A DNA stretch of 11,353 nt from CAYLZO01 sp964387775. Lineage in GTDB: Bacteria; Chloroflexota; Anaerolineae; JAAYZQ01. Location: positions 1 through 11,353 of the forward strand of contig CAYLZO010000176.1 in NCBI GenBank assembly GCA_964387775.1, in the 5' to 3' direction. The translations under genes were made by a program, and so were the position numbers. Below, piece after piece: positions 6,474-11,353 of the stretch (its first letter is position 1; every line of letters starts with the position of its first letter). The notes under the pieces are model-generated. The model had not been told where the DNA came from, did not search any database, and saw only the letters and a program-made list of their open reading frames with translations.

Positions 6474-7682
6474 TTAGCGAGGTCGCTCGGTGAGCGTCAC
6501 CGACGTGGACATCTGCTCCCCCTCCCGCCAGAAGGTCACCTCGACCGTCTGGCCGATCTGGGTCTCGGTGTCGAGAAAAAGGGTCAGATCGCGGTCCGAC
6601 GTGATCGGCTCGCCGTCGATGGCCGTAATAATATCGCCGCCGACGGGCAGGATGTAGCGCCCGATACGCACCTGGTTCTGGCCGCCGCGCAGGCCCGCCT
6701 CGTCGGCCGGGCTGCCGGACACAACCTCCAGGAGCAGGATTCCCTCCTCCACGGGCACCTCCATGCCCGCCTGGCGCAGGATCTCGTTCCGATCGGGCGT
6801 CAAGGCCCAGAGGTTCACGCCCAGCCAGGGGTGGGGATAGTAACCCCGGGCGATCAGCTCGGGCACGACGCGGCGCACGGTGCCCACCGGCACGGCGAAC
6901 CCGATGCCGGCCGAGGCCTGGCTGGGGCTAAAGATGGCCGTGTTTACGCCGATGATCCGGCCGCTCAGGTCGAGCAGCGGCCCGCCCGAGTTGCCGGGGT
7001 TGATGGCCGCGTCGGTCTGGATGATCTCGCCGATAAAGCGCTCGTTGGGACTCTCGATGACGCGGCCCAGGGCGCTGATGACGCCCACGGTCAGGGTCCG
7101 CTCCAGGCCAAAGGGGTTGCCGATGGCGACCACGAACTGGCCCACGCGCAGATTTTCCGACTCGCCCAGCGGCACGGGATGAAGCTGCGTGCGGTCCACG
7201 TCGATCCGGATCACGGCCAGGTCGTTGGAGGGGTCGGTGCCGACGACTTCGGCCGGCACACTCGTCTCGTCGGGCAGGGTCACGTAGAGCTCTTCCGCGC
7301 CCTCGACCACGTGGAAATTGGTGACGACGTGGCCCTCGGTGTCGTAGACAAAGCCGGAGCCGGTGCCTTCCTGGGGCACGGGCTGGAAAAAGAAATCGTA
7401 GGCATAGCGCCGGTTGGTGATGTTGACCACACCCAGGCCGACGTCCTTGTAGACCTGGATGATCTCCTGCTCCAGCGACAGCATCGCCGGCGGGACGGCG
7501 CCGGCGCCGGGGGTGGGCGTGGGTTGGGGCGGGGCCGTGGGCAGCGGGGCTGCCGTCGCCGTAGGTGCGGGTGGCAGTGTAGCCGTCGGCACGGTCAGAT
7601 TGGAAAGGGAATCGGGCAATGCGCAGCCAACGAGGGCGACGGCCAACACCAACACGGCGACAACCCAGGTCTTTGGTTTCAC
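6474..7682 (-). CDS. HtrA/DegP-type trypsin-like serine protease with PDZ domain, lipoprotein
   Basis: This exported quality-control protease (402 aa) of the DegP/DegQ/HtrA family degrades misfolded proteins outside the cytoplasm. The start is GTG 7682, 8 nt after GGAGG (7691-7695); the in-frame GTG at 7688 is too close to that site. Residues 1-20 form a lipoprotein signal with lipobox LVGC (Cys20), which tethers the protease to the outer face of the membrane. A Pro/Thr/Ala-rich linker covers about 30-65. The protease domain (about 68-280) carries the complete triad His124 (VTNFHVVEG), Asp154 (SNDLAVI) and Ser232 (GNSGGPLL), plus IGNPFGL (187-193) and AGIGFAVP (258-265). A single PDZ domain fills about 286-398. 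The gene is downstream of dnaJ-merR-uspA on the same strand, separated from uspA by 126 nt holding an inverted repeat, and ends at a strong terminator. Confidence 0.93.
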   Translation of the reverse strand: MKPKTWVVAVLVLAVALVGCALPDSLSNLTVPTATLPPAPTATAAPLPTAPPQPTPTPGAGAVPPAMLSLEQEIIQVYKDVGLGVVNITNRRYAYDFFFQPVPQEGTGSGFVYDTEGHVVTNFHVVEGAEELYVTLPDETSVPAEVVGTDPSNDLAVIRIDVDRTQLHPVPLGESENLRVGQFVVAIGNPFGLERTLTVGVISALGRVIESPNERFIGEIIQTDAAINPGNSGGPLLDLSGRIIGVNTAIFSPSQASAGIGFAVPVGTVRRVVPELIARGYYPHPWLGVNLWALTPDRNEILRQAGMEVPVEEGILLLEVVSGSPADEAGLRGGQNQVRIGRYILPVGGDIITAIDGEPITSDRDLTLFLDTETQIGQTVEVTFWREGEQMSTSVTLTERPR

Positions 7683-7700
7683 GTGCACGTCCTCCAGTCC

Positions 7701-7719
7701 GCCACGAAAAAGCCGTGGC
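7701..7719 (-). other. Small hairpin before the htrA ribosome binding site
   Basis: GCCACG (7701-7706) and CGTGGC (7714-7719) form a perfect 6-bp stem with a 7-nt A/T-containing loop. It sits 5 nt before the htrA Shine-Dalgarno (7691-7695) in the transcript. It could modulate translation, but may simply be chance or part of the neighbouring repeat. Confidence 0.35.
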
Positions 7720-7722
7720 TGA

Positions 7723-7799
7723 ACCACAGAGCCACGGAGGACACGGAGAATTCAGAAATGAACCTACTTATTTCTCTGTGTTCTCTGTGCCTCCGTGGT
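7723..7799. repeat. Long imperfect inverted repeat (ACCACRGAG class) between uspA and htrA
   Basis: Arms of 28 nt (7723-7750 and 7772-7799) match at 23 of 28 positions around a 21-nt A/T-rich loop. Four of the five differences are purine transitions that become G-U pairs in one of the two transcripts, so the RNA stem stays nearly continuous. The arms are built of CACRGAG-like units, a widespread intergenic repeat type in Chloroflexota and other phyla that is often mis-translated as short RATEDTE-like peptides. It fills most of the uspA-htrA spacer and may act as a weak processing or termination element. Confidence 0.8.
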
Positions 7800-7808
7800 A
7801 GATTTCCT

Positions 7809-8228
7809 CTACGGTACGGCCATCACCGGGCAGCGGGCAAAGCGCAGCACCTCGGTGCTGACGCTGCCCAGCAGCAGCTCGGCCGCGCTCGACGGTCCTC
7901 GGGTGCCGAGCACAATCAGCGATGCCTTTTCCTCGTCGGCCACGTCCAGGATGATCTGGGCCGCCCCGCCTTCACGCACCTCGCCCCGGACGGTGACGCC
8001 GGCCTTTTCCAGCTCGCTCACGGCGTCGTCGACCACGGCCCAGGCGACCTTTTCGTAGCTGGCCTCCAGGTCCTCGTAGGCGTCGGTGGTGGCGTAGCGG
8101 TGGGGCACCTCGTAGGCGTGGACGACGATCACTTCGCCGTTGTTCTGGCGGGCCAGGCTCTCGACGTAGAGCAGCGCCCGGTCCGCGGCGGGCGATCCTT
8201 CGTTGGCAAATACAATCTTGCGGAACAT
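7809..8228 (-). CDS. Universal stress protein, UspA family (ATP-binding type)
   Basis: This is a single-domain UspA protein (139 aa), a cytoplasmic Rossmann-like alpha/beta fold that usually dimerises and supports survival under stress. The sequence starts FRKIVFANEGSPAADRAL (first beta strand and helix) and ends VSTEVLRFARCPVMAVP. The nucleotide-binding signature G-x2-G-x9-G-S is complete (Gly108, Gly111, Gly121, Ser122), which places it with ATP-binding members. Two starts are possible: ATG 8228, spaced 7 nt from AGGGAG (8236-8241), and ATG 8234, which overlaps the stop of the MerR gene as ATGA. I chose 8228 on spacing; the difference is two residues. Either way it is tightly coupled to the MerR gene and so to dnaJ. 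Confidence 0.92.
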   Translation of the reverse strand: MFRKIVFANEGSPAADRALLYVESLARQNNGEVIVVHAYEVPHRYATTDAYEDLEASYEKVAWAVVDDAVSELEKAGVTVRGEVREGGAAQIILDVADEEKASLIVLGTRGPSSAAELLLGSVSTEVLRFARCPVMAVP

Positions 8229-8230
8229 GC

Positions 8231-8578
8231 TCATTCTCCCTCTCGTCCTTCGTTCAATTCCTGGGGAAGCAGGCGACGCCACGCCTCCTCGGCCTCGAAC
8301 CAAACAATTCGATCCGCGCCGTGCTGCCGGCGGATCAATTCAGATCGCAGTTCGGCCAGGCGCCGGCGCATGTGGAGGATGGCCTCGATGCCGGGCAGAT
8401 TGATGCCCAACTCTTGCAGCCGCCGGATGCGGCGCAACTCGGCCAGGTCGGCGTCGGTGGGCGGCTCGGCGACGAGCCGGCGCTCGACGCACTCCTGCAC
8501 CACCCGGCGCGAGAGCCCGCTCCGCTCGGTGGCCGTGCGAATGCTGATGTAAATCGTCTCTGAGCGTCTCCTGGTCAT
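8231..8578 (-). CDS. Small MerR-type HTH protein, HspR/CbpM-like chaperone-linked regulator
   Basis: This 115-aa protein has an N-terminal MerR-like helix-turn-helix (about 10-38, IRTATERSGLSRRVVQECVERRL). A helical segment (about 43-85) follows, with the LGINLPGIEAIL core (57-68) typical of MerR proteins, in both HspR (heat-shock repressor) and CbpM (inhibitor of the DnaJ-like CbpA). A short acidic/aromatic tail (90-115) is not recognised. ATG 8578 follows GGGGGAG (8585-8591) by 6 nt; the gene starts 13 nt after dnaJ and overlaps the uspA start region. Its place directly after dnaJ favours a role in controlling the chaperone operon or binding DnaJ. The DNA-recognition wing looks shortened, which leans towards CbpM. 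No inverted repeat of the HspR HAIR type was found in the visible spacers. Confidence 0.75.
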   Translation of the reverse strand: MTRRRSETIYISIRTATERSGLSRRVVQECVERRLVAEPPTDADLAELRRIRRLQELGINLPGIEAILHMRRRLAELRSELIRRQHGADRIVWFEAEEAWRRLLPQELNEGREGE

Positions 8579-8591
8579 CTGCAGCTCCCCC

Positions 8592-9575
8592 CTAGCTCGA
8601 ACTCAACTGCTGGAGCTCCTCAAAGAGCGCCCGCTGCTGCAAGGTCAGGTCCGTCGGAAGCTGAACCTCGACCTTGGCGTAGAGATCGCCGTGCCGGTCC
8701 GGCTGCCGCAGGTGGGGCATGCCTTTGCCGCGCAGGCGAAAGGTGCGCCCGTTTTGCGTGCCCGCCGGCACGGTAAGCACCACGTCGCCCGTCATCGTCG
8801 GCACGCGGACCTCGCCGCCCAGCACCAGCGTGTAGAGGTCGGTGGACACGGTGGTGTGCAGATCGTCGCCCTTGCGCTCAAAGCGCGGATCGGGCATGAC
8901 GGTCACGCGCAGGTAGAGGTCGCCGGCCGGCGCACCGCCGGCCCCGGGGCCGCCCTCGCCGCTCATGCGCACACGGGTGCCGGTCTTGGCCCCCGCCGGG
9001 ATCTTGATCTCCAGGCGCTGGCCGTCCTTCTGCAACATGCGTGTCGTCCCCTGGTATGCCTCTCGCAGCGAGACCTCGACCGGCTGCTCGTAGTCCTGGC
9101 CGCGCATGGCCCGGGGCTGGCGCCCTCCCGGCGCGCGCTGATACTGAAATCGACCTTCGGTCGCGCCGCCGGGCGCGCCCGCTCCACCGCCAAAGATCTG
9201 GCTGAAAAAGTCGGAAAAGGGGCTGGCCCCGCCAAAGAGGTCTTCCAGGTCCTCGGGCGTGCCGTAGCGCACGTGGACGCCCTCACCCGGCGCGCCGGTG
9301 GACCACCGGCCCCAGTTAAAGTCGCCGGGCCGGCCGCCGCGCTGCTGAAAGCGCTGCCAATCGACGCCCAGGCGGTCGTACTTTTCCCGCTTTTCCGGGT
9401 CGGAGAGGACCTCGTAGGCTTCGTTGATCTCTTTGAAGCGCTCTTCGGCGGCAGGATCCTCGGGGTTGATGTCGGGGTGGTGCTTGCGGGCCAGGCGGCG
9501 GAAGGCTTGCTTGATCTCTTTTTCGCTGGCGCTCTTTTCTACGCCGAGGGTTTTGTAATAGTCCTTGTATTCCAT
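8592..9575 (-). CDS. dnaJ: DnaJ/CbpA-type co-chaperone (type B, no zinc finger)
   Basis: This 327-aa J-domain co-chaperone stimulates the ATPase of DnaK and delivers substrates. The J domain (1-70) has the HPD motif at 33-35 and ends YDRLGVDW. A Gly/Phe/Pro-rich stretch (about 76-155) includes DLFGGASPFSDFFSQIFGGG. The two C-terminal beta domains cover about 160-315 (GQDYEQPVEVSLREAYQGTTR, LVLGGEVRVPTMTGDVVLTVPAG). The four CxxCxGxG zinc repeats of classical DnaJ are absent, so it is of the CbpA (type B) class, even though it sits in the dnaK-grpE locus. Start ATG 9575 follows CGGAG by 7 nt. A 133-nt spacer with an inverted repeat separates it from grpE; the MerR gene follows after 13 nt. Confidence 0.93.
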   Translation of the reverse strand: MEYKDYYKTLGVEKSASEKEIKQAFRRLARKHHPDINPEDPAAEERFKEINEAYEVLSDPEKREKYDRLGVDWQRFQQRGGRPGDFNWGRWSTGAPGEGVHVRYGTPEDLEDLFGGASPFSDFFSQIFGGGAGAPGGATEGRFQYQRAPGGRQPRAMRGQDYEQPVEVSLREAYQGTTRMLQKDGQRLEIKIPAGAKTGTRVRMSGEGGPGAGGAPAGDLYLRVTVMPDPRFERKGDDLHTTVSTDLYTLVLGGEVRVPTMTGDVVLTVPAGTQNGRTFRLRGKGMPHLRQPDRHGDLYAKVEVQLPTDLTLQQRALFEELQQLSSS

Positions 9576-9594
9576 TCACACACTCCGAGAATTT

Positions 9595-9671
9595 GGATCG
9601 CTGAACCGCTGAAAACGCCGAGCCCCTAAGCCTAGTCAGCGGTCTCGGTGGTTTCAGTGACTCAGTGATCC
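9595..9671. repeat. Imperfect inverted repeat in the grpE-dnaJ spacer
   Basis: Arms of 31 nt (9595-9625 and 9641-9671) match at 24 of 31 positions, starting with a perfect GGATC at the ends, around a 15-nt loop. Most differences are transitions, giving G-U pairs in RNA. The arms consist of CRCTGA and RCCGAG-like units, so the design parallels the 7723-7799 repeat, although the base sequence differs. It lies between grpE and dnaJ and would form a large hairpin in the dnaJ leader. Confidence 0.75.
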
Positions 9672-9679
9672 AGTATACT
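9672..9679 (-). promoter_or_regulatory. Candidate -10 element upstream of dnaJ
   Basis: TATACT on the - strand (9672-9677) lies within the palindrome AGTATACT and is part of the octamer TATACTGG, also present before grpE and the P1 hydrolase. The -35 region at 16-17 nt (CTGAAA or ACTGAA) is poor. dnaJ may therefore be partly transcribed from its own weak promoter as well as from grpE. Confidence 0.35.
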
Positions 9680-9708
9680 CGATTCTTCCAGGTTTTCAGT
9701 GGTCCAGG

Positions 9709-10314
9709 CTACACGGCGACGACTATGCGCGCCGGGCGCAGCAGTCGCTCGCCCAGGCGATAGCCCGGCTCCAGCACCTGGACCACGGTGTCAGGCCCGG
9801 CCCCCGTCCCATCGTGGGGGACGGTGCTCACAGCGTCGTGCCGGTGGGGATCGAAGGGCTGGCCGAGCGCCTCGATCCGCGTCACGCCCTCGTTGCGCAG
9901 GCGCTGCAAGGCGGCCCGACGGGTCAATTCCACGCCCTCGCGCAGCGCCTGGGGATCGCCGGCCGGCGCCTCCAGCGCCCGCTCCAGGTCGTCCACGACG
10001 AGGAGAAAGAGGCCGAGCAAGCGATCGCGCTGGGCCTCGACTTGATCTTGGGCCAGGCGTCGCTGGCGCTTGCGATAGTTGTCCATCTCAGCTTGGAGGC
10101 GCAGGGCCTTGTCGCGCCAGTCGATTCCGTTGTCATCCGAGTTCTCTTCCGGCTCAAAGGCCTCGACGAACTGCGTTTCCTCGCCGGCCGCCGGCTCGTT
10201 CCGGGGCTGTGTCGCTTCCTCTATAGTTTGAGGATTCGCAGGCGGCGCCCCGGCCTCTTTTTGCTCTTCTTCCGGCCGGCGGACGCGCACCGGGATTCTT
10301 TGTACTCTACCCAT
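9709..10314 (-). CDS. grpE: GrpE, nucleotide exchange factor of DnaK
   Basis: This 201-aa homodimeric exchange factor releases ADP from DnaK and acts as a thermosensor in the cytoplasm. The N-terminal ~60 residues are acidic, Pro/Glu-rich and probably disordered. A long helix (about 66-115, DKALRLQAEMDNYRKRQRR) provides dimerisation and is followed by the family core GVELTRRAALQRL (127-139). The C-terminal beta domain carries GQPFDPHRHDAV (151-162) and GYRLGERLLRPARVVV-like sequence (184-200). Start ATG 10314 has AAAGGTGA about 10 nt upstream. The gene lies 246 nt downstream of dnaK, with a possible promoter in the spacer, and 133 nt upstream of dnaJ. The N-terminus before DWRDKA is not conserved, so an internal start cannot be excluded. 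Confidence 0.94.
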   Translation of the reverse strand: MGRVQRIPVRVRRPEEEQKEAGAPPANPQTIEEATQPRNEPAAGEETQFVEAFEPEENSDDNGIDWRDKALRLQAEMDNYRKRQRRLAQDQVEAQRDRLLGLFLLVVDDLERALEAPAGDPQALREGVELTRRAALQRLRNEGVTRIEALGQPFDPHRHDAVSTVPHDGTGAGPDTVVQVLEPGYRLGERLLRPARIVVAV

Positions 10315-10337
10315 GTCGTTGTTTCACCTTTTGCAGC

Positions 10338-10360
10338 GGGCCCGGGGGTTTCCCAGGCCC
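10338..10360 (-). other. GC-rich hairpin in the grpE leader
   Basis: On the - strand GGGCCTGGG (10352-10360) pairs with CCCGGGCCC (10338-10346), nine pairs including one U-G, around a 5-nt loop. It lies just before the grpE ribosome site. It has no T-run, so it is more likely a leader structure or repeat relic than a terminator. A temperature-responsive role is conceivable but unsupported, since the stem does not cover the Shine-Dalgarno. Confidence 0.5.
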
Positions 10361-10445
10361 AGCTCTTATTAGTGGGCGTCACAAACAGATAGTCCCGCCA
10401 AAGGCGCTTACGACGTGTGCGGATTGCGAGCAGAGCGAAGAGTCC

Positions 10446-10473
10446 AGTATACAAGCAATCTCCAACTGCTCAA
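10446..10473 (-). promoter_or_regulatory. Candidate grpE promoter
   Basis: On the - strand TTGAGC (10468-10473) and TATACT (10446-10451) are separated by 16 nt, matching the vegetative consensus at 4 and 5 of 6 positions. It lies about 130 nt before the grpE start and overlaps one arm of the compound repeat. It would allow grpE-dnaJ transcription independent of dnaK. Confidence 0.45.
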
Positions 10474-10512
10474 TCGGGGATTGCTTCGCTCACTGCGTTC
10501 GCTCGCAATGAC
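10453..10512. repeat. Compound dyad repeat of the ATTGC-TTCGCTC-GCAAT type
   Basis: AAGCAATCTCC (10453-10463) is complementary to GGGGATTGCTT (10476-10486) at 10 of 11 positions, the exception being a wobble. The same ATTGC then begins a second dyad, ATTGC (10480-10484) with GCAAT (10505-10509). Inside that dyad, TTCGCTC is repeated directly (10485-10491 and 10498-10504). Thus one central arm can pair with either flank. This resembles the common CATTGCGAGCGAAGCAATC class of intergenic repeats found in many bacteria. Confidence 0.7.
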
Positions 10513-10522
10513 TGGCAAGTCA

Positions 10523-10545
10523 AGGGGCGGGATAGCCCCGCCCCT
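10523..10545 (-). other. GC-rich hairpin after dnaK (possible terminator or repeat)
   Basis: AGGGGCGGG (10523-10531) and CCCGCCCCT (10537-10545) form a perfect 9-bp stem with a 5-nt loop, 15 nt after the dnaK stop on the - strand. A smaller 5-bp hairpin (10546-10559) sits between them. There is no T-run (the transcript continues TTGACTTGCC), so it may stabilise the dnaK mRNA end or give partial attenuation instead of full termination. The GGGGCGGG palindrome is a frequent intergenic repeat motif. Confidence 0.45.
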
Positions 10546-10560
10546 ACGATAGGAATCGTC

Positions 10561-11353
10561 CTAGACTTTGCGAAACTCGCCCTCGACAAAGTCTTCTTCT
10601 GCTTCACCGCTGGGCGGTGCCTGGCCCGGGCCTCCACCGTCGCCGCCCGGCTGTTGCGGCCCGGGCTGGGGGCCGGCCGCCTGCTCCTGGGCGTACATCT
10701 GCTGGCCGATGGCGTAGCTGGCCTGCTGCAACTGCTCGATGAGCTGCTTGATGTGGGCCGCGTCGTCGCCCTCCTTGGCCTGCTTCAGGTCCTCGATGGT
10801 CGTCTCGATGCGAGACCGGTCGTCGGCCGAGACCTGGTCGCCCATCTCGCGCAGCGTCTTTTCGATCTGGTAGATGAGCTGGTCGGCCGTGTTGCGGGCC
10901 TCAATGAGTTCCTTGCGCCGCCGGTCCTCGGCTTCGTGGCGCTTGGCCTCACGCACCCGCTCCTCGACCTCGTCCTTGCTCAGGTTGGTGCTGGCGGTGA
11001 TGGTGATCTTTTGCTCCTTGCCCGTGGCCTTGTCCTGGGCCGAGACGTTCAGGATGCCGTTGGCGTCAATGTCGAAGGTGACTTCGATCTGGGGCATGCC
11101 GCGCGGTGCCGGCGGGATGCCCTCCAGGTTAAAGCGGCCCAGGGTCATGTTGTCGGCGGCCATGGGGCGCTCGCCCTGCAAGACGTGGATGGTCACGGCC
11201 GTCTGGCCGTCCTCCGCCGTCGAGAAAACTTCGCTCTTGCGCACCGGGATGGTCGTGTTGCGCTCGATGAGGGGCGTCATCACGCCGCCCAGCGTCTCCA
11301 CGCCCAGGGTCAGCGGCGTAACGTCCAGCAAGAGGACGTCCTTGACCTCGCCG
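10561..11353 (-). CDS. dnaK: DnaK (Hsp70), C-terminal part, runs off the window
   Basis: Only about the last 263 residues of this ATP-driven chaperone are in the window; the 5' part lies beyond base 11353, with the frame open to the edge. The visible part begins GEVKDVLLLDVTPLTLG, the linker and start of the peptide-binding beta domain. It continues through the conserved GVMTPLIERNTTIP, QTAVTIHVLQGER and FDIDANGILNVSAQDKATG. The helical lid follows (about 115-215 of the visible part). The tail is a Gly/Pro/Gln-rich linker ending in acidic EEDFVEGEFRKV, matching the usual conserved C-terminal EEVD-like acidic end of bacterial DnaK. The nucleotide-binding domain is not visible, so its integrity cannot be judged. 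TTG at 11331 is an internal Leu codon, not the start. Confidence 0.97.
   Translation of the reverse strand, partial: GEVKDVLLLDVTPLTLGVETLGGVMTPLIERNTTIPVRKSEVFSTAEDGQTAVTIHVLQGERPMAADNMTLGRFNLEGIPPAPRGMPQIEVTFDIDANGILNVSAQDKATGKEQKITITASTNLSKDEVEERVREAKRHEAEDRRRKELIEARNTADQLIYQIEKTLREMGDQVSADDRSRIETTIEDLKQAKEGDDAAHIKQLIEQLQQASYAIGQQMYAQEQAAGPQPGPQQPGGDGGGPGQAPPSGEAEEDFVEGEFRKV

Larger units (their letters stand above)
10315..10560. other. dnaK-grpE spacer: hairpin array and repeats, no gene
   Basis: This 246-nt spacer contains no credible coding frame and no CIRCE or HAIR operator that I can see. In - strand order after dnaK it holds a small hairpin (10546-10559), a GC-rich hairpin (10523-10545), a compound repeat of the GCGAGCGAA/GCAATC type (10453-10512), a candidate promoter (10446-10473), and a GC-rich hairpin 23 nt before the grpE start (10338-10360). 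The stretch 10361-10440 has no structure I can name. Confidence 0.6.

Noticed and set aside
5309..6493. Long + strand open frame (394 codons) opposite the P1 hydrolase
   Set aside because: Antisense shadow caused by high GC. Its composition is abnormal, and the - strand frame carries clear family motifs and a ribosome binding site.
7723..7799. CRISPR-like or tandem repeat array in the CACAGAG region
   Set aside because: The units are in inverted, not direct, arrangement. There are no spacers of regular length and no cas genes, so it is an inverted-repeat element.
6831..8552. Long + strand open frame (573 codons) opposite htrA, uspA and the MerR gene
   Set aside because: It is the antisense shadow of three well-supported genes. 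It is low-complexity (His/Gly/Asp-rich), crosses the inverted repeat and has no recognisable domain.
9576..9708. CIRCE (HrcA) or HAIR (HspR) heat-shock operator
   Set aside because: Neither TTAGCACTC-N9-GAGTGCTAA nor CTTGAGT-N7-ACTCAAG is present here or in the other visible leaders. The inverted repeat found has longer, different arms.
10315..10440. Possible tRNA or small RNA in the dnaK-grpE spacer because of its GC-rich stems
   Set aside because: No cloverleaf, TTCGA arm or CCA-type acceptor pairing could be built. Only the simple hairpin at 10338-10360 holds up.
10221..10454. 77-codon - strand frame across the dnaK-grpE spacer
   Set aside because: It overlaps the grpE start and runs through hairpins and repeats. 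It has no ribosome site and no recognisable domain.

Overview
The window reads as high-GC chromosomal DNA from a member of the Chloroflexota (Anaerolineae/Caldilinea-like). This is an inference. It rests on two lipoproteins with long Thr/Pro linkers (TPTP-type), the style of the housekeeping genes, and several intergenic repeat classes often seen in that phylum. No rRNA, tRNA, CRISPR array, transposase or phage gene is visible.

Left part, + strand (1-3834). A PQQ-dependent aldose/glucose dehydrogenase lipoprotein (115-1548) is followed after about 200 nt by an ABC-2 exporter: an ATPase (1745-2659) translationally coupled (ATGA) to its six-helix permease (2656-3510). Three codons after the permease stop, in the same frame, lies a 104-codon reading frame matching only the C-terminal catalytic half of an isoprenylcysteine carboxyl methyltransferase (3520-3834). 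It is probably a 5'-truncated remnant.

Middle, - strand (3881-7682). xseB and xseA (exonuclease VII, ATGA-coupled) follow a P1-family self-processing hydrolase. The junction between the hydrolase stop and the xseA start lies inside a 7-nt-periodic tandem repeat that supplies codons to both genes. Upstream of these, a lipoprotein HtrA/DegP-type serine protease ends at a strong intrinsic terminator (about 6415-6455).

Right part, - strand (7809-11353). In transcription order the genes are dnaK (only its 3' part is in the window), grpE, a zinc-finger-less dnaJ, a small MerR-type regulator (HspR/CbpM-like) and uspA, leading on to htrA. Together they form a proteostasis/stress cluster: an Hsp70 machine, a possible chaperone-linked regulator, a universal stress protein and an exported quality-control protease. 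The spacers inside this cluster are unusually rich in structure. There are two long imperfect inverted repeats of similar design (7723-7799 and 9595-9671), and the dnaK-grpE spacer carries a compound hairpin array. An identical CCAGTATA octamer (TATACTGG on the coding strand) lies upstream of grpE, dnaJ and the P1 hydrolase, where it can serve as a -10 element.

No wholly new multi-gene system is evident. The most interesting material is the intergenic repeat architecture, the heptamer repeat that has become coding, and the composition of the stress cluster.
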